Origin: Myxocyprinus asiaticus
Taxonomy: Eukaryota > Chordata > Actinopteri > Cypriniformes > Catostomidae
Length of the DNA: 64,000 nucleotides
Direction of reading: 5' to 3'
Assembly: GCF_019703515.2 (NCBI RefSeq)
Contig: NC_059373.1
Span: 16,427,781-16,491,780 of the forward strand
The position numbers were made by a program, and so were the translations under genes. Shown one piece after another: positions 1 to 11,270 of this stretch (the stretch's first letter is position 1; every line of letters starts with the position of its first letter). Under the pieces are notes generated by a model. That model did no database searches, had not been told where the DNA came from, and worked only from the letters and a program-made list of their open reading frames with translations.

Positions 1-92
1 TTGGTAGTTATCTTGTTTTAGAGGCAATTATTTCTTTGACAGTTTTGAGCCAGTGGGTCAAATTAATGTGACACACAGTTACATTGTACATA

Positions 93-1279
93 CACCGATC
101 AGCCACAACATTAAAACCACCTGCCTAATATCGTGTAGGTCCCCCTCGTGCCGCCAAAACAGCTCTGACCCGTCGAGGCATGGACTCCACAAAAAGCTCT
201 GAAGGTGTCCTGTGGTATCTGGCACCAAAACTTTAGCAGCAGATCCTTTAAGTCCTGTAAGTTGTGAGGTGGTGCCTTCATGAATTGGACTTGTTGGTCC
301 AGCACATCCCATAGCTGCTCAATCGGATTGAGATCTGAGGAATTTGGAGGCCAAGTCCAACACCTTGAACTCTTTTTCATGTTCCTTAAACCATTCCTGG
401 ACAATTTTTGCAGTGTGGCAAGACGCATATACCGTTCCCATGAAGGGGTGTACGTGGTCTGCAACAATCTTTAGGTAGGTGGTATGTGTCAAAGTAACAT
501 CCACATTAATGCCAGGACCCAGGGTTTCCTAGCAGAACATTGCCCAGGCATCATACTGCCTCCGCCGGCCTACCTTCTTCTCATAGTGCATCCTGCTGCC
601 ATCTCTTCCCCAGGTAAAAGACGCACATGAACCCGGCTGTCTACATGATCTAAAATAAAACATGATTCATCTGACCAGACCAGCTTCTTCCATTGCTCCA
701 TGGTCCAGTTCTGACACTCACGTGCCCATTGTAGGTGCTTTCGGCGGTGGACAGGGGTCAGCATGGGCACTCTGACCAGTCTGCAGCTATGCAGCCCCAT
801 AAGCAGCAAGTTGTGATGCACTATGTGTTCTGACACCTTTCTATCATGGCCAGCATAAGTTTTTCAGCAATTTGTGCTACAATAGCTCTTCTGTGGGATC
901 GGACCAGACGGGCTAGCCTTTGCTACCTATGCACATAAATAAGCCTTGGGCACCCATGACCCTGTCGACGGTTCACCGGTTGTCCTTCCTTGGCCACTTT
1001 TGGTAGGTACTAACCACTGCATACCGGGAATACCCCACTAGACCTGCCGTTTTGGAGATGACCTGACCAAGTAGTCTAGCCATCACAATTTGGCCCTTGT
1101 CAAAGTCGCTCAGATTCTCACGCTTGCCCATTTTTCCTGCTTCCAACACATGAAATTCAAGAACTGACTGTTCACTTGCTGCCTAATAAATCCCACCCCT
1201 TGACAGGTGCCATTGTAACGAGATAATATATGTTATTCACTTCACCTGTCAGTGGTTTTAATGTTGTGGCTGATCAGTG
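93..1279 (-). mobile_element. Tc1-like transposon, full length with TA target duplication
   Basis: Terminal inverted repeats begin CACCGATCAGCCACAACATT at the left and CACTGATCAGCCACAACATT on the complementary strand at the right. They extend about 28 bp with one mismatch. TA dinucleotides flank both ends (91-92 and 1280-1281), the Tc1/mariner target duplication. Length 1187 bp, about the usual size for a Tc1 element. The transposase runs on the minus strand and is broken. Confidence 0.93.
111..1131 (-). pseudogene. decayed Tc1 transposase (DDE)
   Basis: Translation from the minus-strand ATG at 1131-1129 gives [16 protein letters not shown] and the helix-turn-helix region through [18 protein letters not shown] sequence near 980. 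The frame is then lost. Recognisable later blocks are a WSDES motif carrying the second catalytic Asp (near 690), a SCHTAKIVQEWF block (near 400) and a PNSSDLNPIEQLWDVL block with the final Glu (near 330). These blocks lie in different frames, so the gene has several frameshifts and cannot encode an active enzyme. Confidence 0.9.
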
Positions 1280-1281
1280 TA

Positions 1282-1889
1282 TGTGAAAGCGTGTGTATCA
1301 CTCAAAGTGGAGGGTGTATAAGGGAGATGTGGGGTTGGGAGGGAGACTGACTCATAGTCCAGTTCCTCCTCTTGACATTTCGTCTTAATGATAATTAATT
1401 TCCCTCTGTCTATCTAGCATCTCACATATGTGTTTTCCATAGACCCTCTGCATGCTTGAAACTCTGCTGTACTGACAGTAATGTGATTTATTCCTAATGT
1501 TACAAATGAGATTAAACTCTTCGAGAAGACGGGTCCTCTGAGGCCTTTTTTTTTTTTTTTTTTTTTTTTACTGTAAAAGTCTGTGGCGGTGACATCATAA
1601 AGGATGGGAGGAATAATAAAGAGGATGTCACAAGGTGGATTTGTGGGATTGCTGGGGGAACACTTTTATGAAGACTCGCTCTTGGATGTGACTGCACACA
1701 CGGTTTGCTTGACGGATCCAAGTAGTGGCTAATTGCCATGTGTGCTGTTGAATATAGCATTGTTAGGGTGGAAAGGGAGGCCTGTTTCATTTTATAGTCA
1801 CTTTTAGTTTTTTTGGATGTCATTCTTAGACCCTTTGTAACCCCATATTGGCAAATCCTGGAAACATGCAAGCTAAAACAGTCATAAAT
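1282..1889. other. unassigned stretch
   Basis: Nothing coding is seen. There is a 26-nt T-run at about 1545-1570, which on the minus strand gives a poly-Lys tail to a spurious open frame. The rest looks single-copy. Confidence 0.5.
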
Positions 1890-2016
1890 TAAGTTCTTTA
1901 AAGTTATGATTTACTCACCCTCGTGTCGTTCCAAGCCCGTATGACTTATCACGATAGTCGTTAGGCAGAATTTTAGCTCAGTCACCATTCATTTTCTTTG
2001 CTTCTTTTCTTTTTAT
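1890..2016. repeat. left half of a foldback MITE, interrupted
   Basis: Matches the family represented at 7450-7748 (TTTACTCACCCT, GTTCCAAxCC, TTAGGCAGAAT, CAGTCACCATTCATTTTC). It stops at the element centre, where TAGTGTTGTC begins. The matching right half is at 5899-6020. Confidence 0.85.
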
Positions 2017-2469
2017 TAGTGTTGTCAAAAGTACCAGTACTTCAGTACCAAGTTGATACTAAAATAAAAAAAGATGTAATGATAGCAGTGTTTCTGCAGT
2101 ACCTGTAGTGCTGAGCACTGACCTAATTTGGTTCCAGTGCGCTGTCTGACATAGCCTACAAACAATTGCTTACAAATTCTCCCATGCTTATTTGAGCGCA
2201 TATTCTGTGTCTCCTTTTACACTGAAATGGACAATTGTAGTAATATGTAGTGTGATTATTAAACCGCAAATGTATGCAATTTAAATATATATACAGTCTA
2301 CATGTACTGCGTGCTGCAAAAATGATGTGTGAAGCTGCTCATATGCTGAAAACAACCCCATTTTATGAGCATCACATGCTGTACTTATTGTAGTAGATGA
2401 CAGTAGAGAGTGCACATACACTGTGACATGAGCAGCACCTGTAGAATATACAGTATATTTATGCAATTA

Positions 2470-3958
2470 CAGTTGAAGTCAGAAGTTTACATACACCTTA
2501 GCCAAATACATTTAATCTCAGTTTGTCACAATTCCTGACACTTAATCATAGAAAACATTCCCTGTCTTAGGTCAGTTAGGATCACTGCTTTATTTTAAGA
2601 ATGTGAAATGTCAGAATAATAGTAGAGAGAATGATTTATTTCAGATTTTATTTCTTTCATCACATTCCCAGTGGGTCAGAAATTTACATACACTTTGTTA
2701 GTATTTGGTAGCATTGCCTTTAAATTGTTTAACTTGAGTCAAACTTTTGGGTAGCCTTCCACAAGCTTCTCACAATAAGTTGCTGGAAGTTTGGCCCATT
2801 CCTCCAGACAGAACTGGTGTAACTGTGTCAGGTTTGTAGGCCTCCTTGCTTGCGCATGCTTTTTCAGTTCTGCCCACAAATTTTCTATCAGATTGAGGCC
2901 AGGGCTTTGTGATGGCCACTTCAGTACTTTGTTGTCCTTAACCCATATTTCCACAACTTTTTAGGTATGCTTGGGGTCATTGTCCGTTTGGAAGACCCAT
3001 TTGCGACCAAGCTTTAACTTTCTGGCTGATGTCTTGAGATGTTGCTTCAATATATCCACATCATTTTCCTTCCTCATGATGCCATCTATTTTGTGAAGTG
3101 CACCAGTCCCTCCTGCAGCAAAACACCTGCACAACATGCTGTCACCCCCATGCTTCACATTTGGGATGGTGTTCTTTGGCTTGCAAGACTTACCCTTTTT
3201 CCTCCAAACATAACGATGGTCATTATGGCCAAACAGTTCAATTTTTGTTTCATCAGACCAGAGGACATTTCTCCAAAAAGTAAGATCTTTGTCCCCATGT
3301 GCACTTGCAAACTGTAGTCTGGCTTTTTTATGGCAGTTTTAGAGCATTGTCTACTTCCTTGCTGAGCAGCCTTTCAGGTTATGTCAATATAGGACACATT
3401 TTACTGTGGATATAGATACTTGTCTACCTGTTTCCTCCAGCATCTTCGCAAGGTCCTTTGCTGTTGTTCTGGGATTGATTTGCACTTTTCGCACCAAACT
3501 ACGTTCATCTCTTGGAGACAGAATGTGTCTCCTTCCTGAGCGGAATGATGGCTGTGTGGTCCCATGGTGTTTTGGCTGATTTCTTTTGATTTTCCCATGA
3601 TGTCAAGCAAAGAGGCACTGAGTTTAAAGGTAGGCCTTAAAATACATCCACAGGTACACCTCCAATTCAGTACACCTCGTATCAGAAGCTAATTGGCTAA
3701 TTGTATAAAGGATTGACCTCATTTTCTGGAATTTTCCTAGCTGCTTAAAGGCACAGTTAACTTAGTGTATGTAAACTTCTGACCCACTGGAATCATGATA
3801 TAGTCAATTAAAAGTGAAACAATCTGTCAATTTTTGGAAAAATTACTTGTGTCATGAACAAAGTAGATGTCCTGAACGACTTGCCAAAACTATAGTTTGC
3901 TAATATTAAATCTGTGGAGTGGTTAAAAAATGAGTATGTAAACTTCTGACTTCAGCTG
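2470..3958 (-). mobile_element. IR/DR Tc1 transposon of the Sleeping Beauty/salmonid type, full length
   Basis: The outer ends read CAGTTGAAGTCAGAAGTTTA (left) and CAGCTGAAGTCAGAAGTTTA (right, complement), flanked by TA at 2468-2469 and 3959-3960. Inner direct-repeat copies of the binding motif lie near 2671-2694 (CAGTGGGTCAGAAATTTACA) and 3766-3791, which is the IR/DR arrangement with about 200-bp terminal repeats. Length 1489 bp. It lies inside the 2017-5898 element. Confidence 0.94.
2739..3598 (-). pseudogene. decayed IR/DR Tc1 transposase
   Basis: The minus-strand start at 3598 encodes [13 protein letters not shown] and soon loses the frame. The central block (2961-3158) carries CFAAGGTGALHKIDGIMRKE and the catalytic-Asp region WVFQTDNDPKHT. 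The last block (2739-2954) has PSQSPGLNLIENLWAELK with the final Glu, and ends normally at EGYPKV. A stop or frameshift separates the last two blocks near 2955 and more damage lies in the DNA-binding part, so it is inactive. Confidence 0.9.
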
Positions 3959-4350
3959 TAAATTGCAGCATTGTTATACAACCACTGTCTTATCTGAAAT
4001 TTGAAAACTACCATCACAAACACAGAACCAGAAAAATCTTCACGTCAAAATAAAAGTTTCAAAATAAAAGCTTGACACTTGAAATTTAAGAAAAGGTGAA
4101 AGAAATATAATAATAGTGTTTAGTAAAATGAATTTTATGATTACTATTATTATGTTTAACCTATATTTCACAAGCAAGAGTGCTGTTGTACTGAATAGAA
4201 GTTTTCATCATTGTTTTTATTTATAATGTGATGCTCTGTTGTGCAGCACTTTATTTTACAAAAATAAGACCTATGTTGTGTTAGATTATGTTGTGAGGAT
4301 CTTTACTAAAGCACTTCATTTAATAAAAATTTGCAATGGAATGTTGAAAA

Positions 4351-5475
4351 TAGGCATGTGGCGTATCAAATTTTCATGTCACGATAATTGCTGAAGCTTT
4401 TATCATGGTAAACATTGTTATCACGGTATTGAATTACATTACAAAAAACTGGTTGAACAGTAAGCAAACAAGTAACAAGTTTAACCTTTATAACATTAAC
4501 AAATATAACATTTAGTTGATGTCTTAATATTTCAGTGATCATTATGCCATTGGGCCACTGATCATTACAGATCAGAATAGACATTGTCTTGTTGAGGCTA
4601 ATGTTAAAGTGAGGCTAGATTGATTTGATCATGCCAGCTACTAGGCTACAACAAAAGTATGCACGTTTTTTTGTATTTTTTTCTGGATAGCAAGCCTGTT
4701 GCTAATACAATATAAGGTGCTAGCTACAAATTTAATAACCGTAAGTTCACTCACACTGTAAGGAAACATAGGATTGCATGCCGTTCCAACTTGAAATTAA
4801 TATTGAAATCATCATTGTACCACATTGCCATTATTAATTACAGGGCTTAGTGTTAGCTGATTACAAATGTATTTGAGTTTTACTACAAGACGCAAATGTT
4901 ACTGTGTAGCTTGCAGAGTTTTAGTGAACTACTGTCTGGCCACTTGAAAACAAGCTACACATCTGCAGATGGAAACTACAGTTCACTTTCTTTTGTCATC
5001 TTAGTGGTCACTTAGCTAATTGTCTCTTAGAGCGTTTTCTCTCAGTTTTCAAAAACAGTTTGGAAAAACAAGCAGAACTGTCACAACTTATCTTCATCTC
5101 GCTGAATTACACGGGATGATTGTCAGATGAGCGAACATGTTGGAGGTGTTCCCGTGTTTTTCTGCCGCATGCTTTGCACAAAGGGAAGCCATCTCCAACC
5201 AACAATCCTTCCGCATTTTTTTGGAACCCAAAATACTTCCACACTTACGACATAACCCTATTAGGAGGCGGATAAAGGGTCGGCTACGTTCCTCCTTTAT
5301 CCACGTTTCTCGTCCATGCTGGTTTGTTTGTTGATTGGATAAAAACTACTGTGCGATCATAAAAATCTAATCAATTTGGCCAAAAGGTTACGGTATTTTG
5401 AAGTGCCCACGATATCAATACCGTGCATGTTATTTACCGTGATATACCGTATAACTGAATACCGCCACGTGCCTA
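4351..5475 (-). mobile_element. hAT-like element with near-perfect 8-bp target duplication
   Basis: Termini TAGGCATGTGGCG and, on the complement of the right end, TAGGCACGTGGCG. Flanking 8-mers are GTTGAAAA (4343-4350) and TTTGAAAA (5476-5483), 7 of 8 identical. TAG...CTA ends with an 8-bp duplication are typical of hAT. Length 1125 bp, and it lies inside the 2017-5898 element. It contains a BED-finger coding remnant, listed separately. Confidence 0.85.
5105..5244 (-). pseudogene. BED zinc-finger remnant of a hAT transposase
   Basis: On the minus strand one frame gives VWKYFGF...PLCKACGRK. After a one-base shift the next frame gives KHGNTSNMFAHLTIIP. Together these are the aromatic start, the CxxC pair and the GNTSNLxxHLxxxHP end of a BED finger, the usual N-terminal DNA-binding domain of hAT transposases. 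The first His is kept, while the final HP is replaced by IP. No catalytic domain is seen, so this is a 5' scrap in a non-autonomous element. Confidence 0.75.
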
Positions 5476-5898
5476 TTTGAAAAGTAATTGTTCTATTTTC
5501 ATTTGATTACGGTTTGGAACCATTTGATTAAACACACTTTTAATGATGAAATTGAATTAAACTTTAAAATATAGAATTCAGAAAAAATGAAGAACTTAGA
5601 ATTTGGGGGAAAACATTTAATTTAGAAAAAAATGAATCTGATTTCATAGGATGCTACTTAAAAAAAAAAAAAAAACTTGAAGCAATGTTTACTTAAAGAG
5701 AAACACTCGAAGGAAACATGCGTTTGTTTCAATGTATTATTTACTTTGAAATGTAACATTTTAATCGGCTAAAGGAGTGAGTTCAATTGCATATTACCTT
5801 TTTTTTTTTTTTTTTTTTCTGTGGTATAGAAATTGGTATCAAGAATCGTGAAATCTTTACTGGTATCGGTACCGACTTTTGGTACAGTGACAACACTA

Positions 5899-6020
5899 TA
5901 AAGAATAAAAGTGAATGGTGACTGAGACAATCAGTCTCTTACATCCTGCCTGACATCTCCCCTTGTGTTCCACAGAAGAAAGTACAGTCATTTTAAATTT
6001 TGGGCGAACTAACCCTTTAA
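5899..6020. repeat. right half of the interrupted foldback MITE
   Basis: Continues with AAAGTGAATGGTGACTGAG, then GACATCTCCCCTTGTGTTCC and GGGCGAACTAACCCTTTAA, the complement of the left half. Together with 1890-2016 it makes one normal-sized copy of about 250 bp, so the 3.9 kb between is an insertion. Confidence 0.85.
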
Positions 6021-6619
6021 TCTGCTGTTTTAGTTCAGAAAAGTTTAGCGCTGCTGTGATCCTACCAGTAACTATTTTAGAAACCCTTTCCTCCACACTG
6101 TCATGACAGAAAGTTATTAGAGCGTATATTTTCTTTCTTTTTTCCTGTCTATTGCTTCAATTTATGATGACTGTAAATAAAGAATGCAAAATGAGTCCCA
6201 TCATTTTAGATCACAAGGAACTTAATATTCTGCCTGGCTGATCAGTAGTGTGTGTGTGTGCTTATGCAAGTGTTTTAGTATTTATACGAGTGAGCGTCCG
6301 GATTAGTGTGTGTATAGGACTTGTTATTTAAGACTTTACTCAGATCCACCCCCAGTGAATTGAAAGCACAGGCCTGAATTATGACGGGCGGTTTGGGTAA
6401 TGTATTTTTAATAAACAGACTCTCTGGGTGGAGAGATTGGAGTGACCCAGCCTGCAGCGCTCCTTGGGGTCCTCCAGCTGTGTGTGAATCTTGGCTCTCA
6501 TCTGATGCTTCTGGGACTGCGAGGTAGAGAGGCTTACAGCTAAACTCACAATGATAGAGTGAGACAGTACGTAAGTCTGAGACCATAAAATAGCTATGGG
6601 CTAGCTTGAAATATTTTTC
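6021..6619. other. unassigned stretch
   Basis: No gene or repeat recognised apart from a short TG run near 6248. The open frame at 6275-6631 on the minus strand has no family features. Confidence 0.45.
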
Positions 6620-7366
6620 TAGGGTTGTCACGACACTAACATTTCAGCGTTGTCGATTCCAATATCAGTGAAACGTTATGATTCTTAGTACCAGTTCTGG
6701 AATGACAGTGAAAACTCAAATGCTTTGAACTCCTTTAGGACATTTAAACAGTTCAATTTTAATATCAAGTTAAATTGAAACAATGGCAATAAAAAACAAA
6801 CAAACAATGAATTCAAACACAAGGAGATAGTAAGTTAGTCTCAGTCACCATTCACTTTCATTGCATCTTTTTTCCATACAATGAAAGTGAATGGTGACTG
6901 AGGCTGTCATTCTGCCTCACATCTCCTTTTGTGTCAGACGGATATGGATTAACATGAGTAGCCTAAATGTTGACAGAATTTTCTTTTTGGGGTGAACTAT
7001 CCCTAATAAAAAAAAGTTTTCCCAAGTAATTTTTAAATGAATTAGTAATAAAGAAAACAATATAACATTCTTAATAAATAAATTAAGAGCAGTTAGTTTT
7101 TTTCTCTTTTTTTTATATTTTAGTTAAAATTAAAATTAACCATATTAAATGATGATGGGTTTATTAGGATGTTTTTACATCGCAAGGCCTAATATACACA
7201 CTCAATAATGTTTTTTTTTGTTTGTTTTTTTGTCCCTCTTGTTTACATTAGAGTACGCAAAGTATTTAAAGGTTGTCAACTGTAAATTAGACAGTGTGCA
7301 GGTACTGAATTGAGTATGGTTACATTTTTATTACTTTGTTTTGAAGCGCCGGTACTTTTGACATCT
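6620..7366. mobile_element. possible second member of the TAGxGTTGTC TIR family
   Basis: The left end TAGGGTTGTCACGACAC resembles the 2017-5898 termini. The complement of the right end, GATGTCAAAAGTACCGGCGC, resembles that element's left end GTTGTCAAAAGTACCAGTAC. No coding capacity is seen. A foldback MITE sits inside it. The right end is poorly defined. Confidence 0.5.
6833..7010. repeat. foldback MITE, partial copy
   Basis: Central palindrome CAGTCACCATTCACTTTCAT ... ATGAAAGTGAATGGTGACTG around the loop CATCTTTTTTCCATACA, then CACATCTCCTTTTGTGT and TGGGGTGAACTATCCCTAAT. The left arm is truncated. Confidence 0.85.
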
Positions 7367-7449
7367 GTAGCTAGTTCATTCAGTTTAGTCAAACTAAAAC
7401 ATAGCATGCATTTTATTGGTGAGGCAAGATGTACAATCAAACTTAAATG

Positions 7450-7748
7450 GAACGTTACAGTTTTGTAATCATTTACTCACCCTGATTTTGTTCCAAACCT
7501 GTGTGACGTACCTTCTTCCGTGGAACACAGAATGAGATGTTGGGTAGAATGTTAGAGATTGACAGCGTCAGTCACTATTCTCTTTTATTGCATCTTTTTC
7601 CATACAATGATAGTGTGTGAGGTTCTAATTCTGCCTAATATCTCCTTTTGTGTTCCAAATTAGAGAGAGATTCATACAGGTTTGGAACAGAATGAAAATG
7701 AGTAAACAATGACAGAATTTTCATTTTTGGACTAAGCTATTCCTTTAA
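7450..7748. repeat. foldback MITE, nearly full length
   Basis: Starts near TTTTGTAATCATTTACTCAC, with GTTCCAAACCTGTGTGACGT, a degenerate central palindrome, then ACAGGTTTGGAACAGAATGA and TTTGGACTAAGCTATTCCTT. The two arms are long inverted repeats, so a transcript would fold into a hairpin of about 300 nt. This is an abundant family of ostariophysan genomes; its exact repeat name is not asserted. Confidence 0.85.
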
Positions 7749-10700
7749 CATTTGCATGCAAAGATTCAGAACTGGACAGCAAGAAAGTCTTCATTAAACC
7801 TTGCTCCGTAGAGTACCTCTGGATTCTGTAAGAGACTGTTGCTAACTTCTATCATCAGATCTGGGTGGACAGCCTCATCTGCATCATATCTTGTTTAACA
7901 ATACAGGAATTGCTCATAGCATGAAAAGGGAGCGGTTTTATCATCTTCCCAGTGTGTGCTTGTATTTCTGTGGGTGTGTTTTTAAGCAGACCCATTAAGC
8001 AGTAATCTCTTACTTTGCGGCACCTCTACATTACCTTGGGCAGACACTCGTATCCAAAACAACTCTAATGAATGCAAACACAAGCACAAGTAAACTTAGA
8101 TTTACTCCCACCGCAGAGCTGAAAGGTCCTACAGGGTCTAACTTCAACCACCTGGACATCATCTGGACTCCACAGACCCACCGCCTGTTGAGGACGACTT
8201 GGTCTCTTCCTGACATCAGTTAAAACCACCACCACTAAAAATCTCATCTAGCTGACCAGACTAGGCCGGGCTCCTCGAGGAAATCCCCTTTAGTGTTGTT
8301 GTGTGTGAAATAAGATCTCCTAAATGAGTTTGACAGTGAAGTTGACATATTTGGAGTCACATTGCATCTTCACAAATGAGGCTATGTGTGAATGTGGCCG
8401 GCCTTTTTTGATTCCGAAAAGACAGGCTAAGAGGTGTGCTGTCAAATGGTGTGCGGCCAGTGCTGTTTTTCACGTCAAACTGTCTGCGTGATGTTAGTGA
8501 ATTTTGTGTTTATGTAGAGTGATGGCAAGTGGCCATCAAAACATTTGTTAATCACTCAGCAATCCGCTTGTCATCTGTAGTTCATTTTGGATGTGATGTC
8601 ATAATGTATCCAAAGAATTCAAATTGTATTGAGTTGAACTGGTACACTTGAGAACCTGAGATTAAAATAGTGAGCAATTCAGAGTTTTCAAATGCTGAAA
8701 ATTAAATTAGTTGGTTATATCTAGTAAATTATGCTGCACTCATGTCATATTGGAATTACAGTAATTACGAAAACTTTATTTATACTGGATCTGAGATTCT
8801 ACGCTGAGCTGTTCATATCCTCCGACTGAGAAATTATATGTTTCTATGGCAATGATCATGACATAAATCTCAAACAGAGGTTGCTACCTAACAACTTTTA
8901 ACTGTTGATGCCCACATGGTTGTTGGTTGTTTTTACATGACGTCACAATGTTTTACTGGCTACAAAGCGGAACATTGTAATTACAGTAATTTGGACAATT
9001 CTGACATGACGTTAATGCAGCAATAATGTCTGTATGCTTCAAAAGCATTTGTCATTTTTCACTTAGTAACACTTAGTTAACTCTCTTGTTCAAGAAGTGA
9101 GAATTGTTATTTTGCAAGCACATTGTGGTAACACGCACATATAAAAGCTGAACGTCTACGCCCATGATTGAGCTCTGACTCCTGTCATTAGATTGCATTA
9201 ACTGAAGTGTCGTAAAGCACTTGAAGGAACAGACCTGTTCTATCTTCTTTGCTCTGTATGCAGACAGAGGCCGCTGTCGATACATTCCCCCCGACCCCCT
9301 CTGCTTTTTTAATTAAGGAAATTGATTGTCCTGTCCTCTTCAAAAAGCATATTATACTTTATTAAGTTCTTGAGTAGGCACAATAACAGAAGAGGAGCAG
9401 TTTAATAAAGGAAAGGAGAGGAAGGGGGTGAGGTGGAAAGTGAACAAGTGATTTGAATTGACTAGTACAGGAACGCTGCAAATGCCTGGGAGGCATAAAA
9501 GCAGGTTATTCTGTCTGTTTGATGGCAGACTGAAATGGTAATGTCTTATTTCTTTCCTTGAAAATGTAATGTAATTGTGGCCATATCAGGTATTAGAAAC
9601 TTTTTTTTGTCCCCCCACTCCATTCCATTTTATCCCTATGTTGGTAAAGATATTCCTGAATATCCTTCTCTGATGAAGCTATACTTTATTCTAAGAAAAA
9701 AGATAGAGAGGCTGCACTTCTAGTTTGGTGAATGAATAGCTGTCTAAAACAGGGTTTCAGCATTCAAATTATTTAAAATTCTCAATTTGTTGTTTTTAAA
9801 ATTGAGCCCTTAAAAAGTCTTACATTGGTGCCAAAAGTAACTATATTAAACTATACTTTTATTCTCAGAATGAGTTACAGCGAACAGAAATTGAGACGAC
9901 ACTGCTAGTTCAGTAAATGAATAGTTCTTTAAAATAATTTTCCATGGCCAAATGAGTGTTTTTTTTTTGACTGCATCACCCTGATCCACAGTTTATGAAA
10001 TGGAAATCTTGATGTGGCTCACTTTTTTATATTGTGGAGCGATAATTACCATCTTGTTTATTTGTCATTTTAATCGTCACAAGTCATTATAGATCAGTTA
10101 TCACACTGTAGCCTGTTTTTAGATTTATATGTCTGATTACCTTTCTTGAGATGATACTATAATGATATGCTGTTTTGGATGTTTAATGGCAGATTAATAA
10201 TGTAAGCTTTCAAAAATGCCATCAGTTGCATCTTATAGTCATTATTAGTAATTTCTTCTTGAAGTGCGAGCTCTTTTTGGAGGTATTAATATGACACAAA
10301 TGAGTGCGTTTCTCAACAATATGAATTTTGGATGGGTAGCACACCCACTGTAGTGTGCATTTGTGTTCGTTTAGAAGCTATGAAGCCTCAGATTTGCAAT
10401 GTAATGACTGCGAGAGTATTAGAAATGATGTAAATGATATGAAAAGGCGTGGTTAGATTTGTGAAATGGTGCTTTAGATTAGATTTTCTGTAAGCTTTTA
10501 TTAACTTTGCTCTGGTTAAGGTGTGGTCCATTTGCAAAGCATGGATTACTTTATTTAATATACATTTGCTTTGCAGACGAAATAAGGAAATTGCTGTCGA
10601 TGGTCTGTCGAAATAAGACAGACCCTTGTTTTGTTAGCTAAATCATGAGAAACGGTAATTGCCCAGAATTGAAACTGGGCAACAAATGCACACACACATA

Positions 10701-11268
10701 CAAACAGCATTATGCAACTACTAGATACAAAATAATGTTTAGTTGCGTACTGCTTAATCTGTTGTATAAATTCATTTAGTGTAGTTTATGCCAAAGCAAA
10801 GCCTAGTTGATGGGATATGAAGTGCAATTTTAATTCCTGTTTTGTATGAACAAACACATATGACCTCGTTGATTACTCATGGTAATTGCCATGAATTACT
10901 TTATAAATTCCACTTTTTTCTCTCTCCCTATCATCTTTGATTTTGTGAACTAATTAAAATATGTGTCCCTAAACCACATCAGTGACAAAAGTGCACAGAT
11001 TTTATTTATTAAAATATGAACAAATGCACATGGTGATATTAGAACCTCGTTGCTGTTTATGGCTTGAGCTGGAAAACTAGACCTTTTCGTCTTCTGAAAA
11101 TGATTTTTGAAATCAAAGAACAATTGAAAAGCTTTTATAGAGAGCAAAATAGGCGCCATTGGCTCCAGAAATGTTTTTAAAATTTGAACAGACTGCACCG
11201 AACACTGAGCGCGTTACTTGAGTAATGACAAGTCACTAATAGTGGTCTTCTCCTCTGTTGGGTTCCAG
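7749..11268 (+). other. sequence 5' of the trps1 start exon, probable 5' intron
   Basis: No exon, RNA gene or recognisable transposon is seen over about 3.5 kb. The sequence is moderately AT-rich and ends in the splice acceptor used by the start exon (11267-11268), so at least its 3' part is intronic. The start exon begins with AT before the ATG, which would let an upstream coding exon ending in A supply an Asn codon directly before Met1. A mammalian TRPS1 isoform with 13 extra N-terminal residues has such a join, from memory. I did not find that small exon here. Short open frames at 8031-8247 and 9073-9285 have no protein-like character. Confidence 0.6.
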
Positions 11269-11270
11269 AT

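Larger units (their letters stand above)
2017..5898. mobile_element. TIR element (hAT-like?) inserted in the foldback MITE
   Basis: The left end TAGTGTTGTCAAAAGTACC and the complement of the right end, TAGTGTTGTCACTGTACC, are inverted repeats followed on both sides by more GGTACC-type inverted sequence (2030-2060 and 5850-5885). The TAG...CTA termini suggest hAT, but the flanking 8-mers (CTTTTTAT and TAAAGAAT) are not a clear duplication, so the superfamily is open. No coding capacity of its own is visible. Most of its length comes from the Tc1 copy at 2470-3958 and the element at 4351-5475. Confidence 0.7.

Noticed and set aside
1512..1871. 119-residue minus-strand frame
   Set aside because: Contains poly-Lys from a T-run and shows no domain or conserved pattern.
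5137..5334. Plus-strand 65-residue open frame
   Set aside because: It is antisense to the BED-finger remnant of a hAT element.
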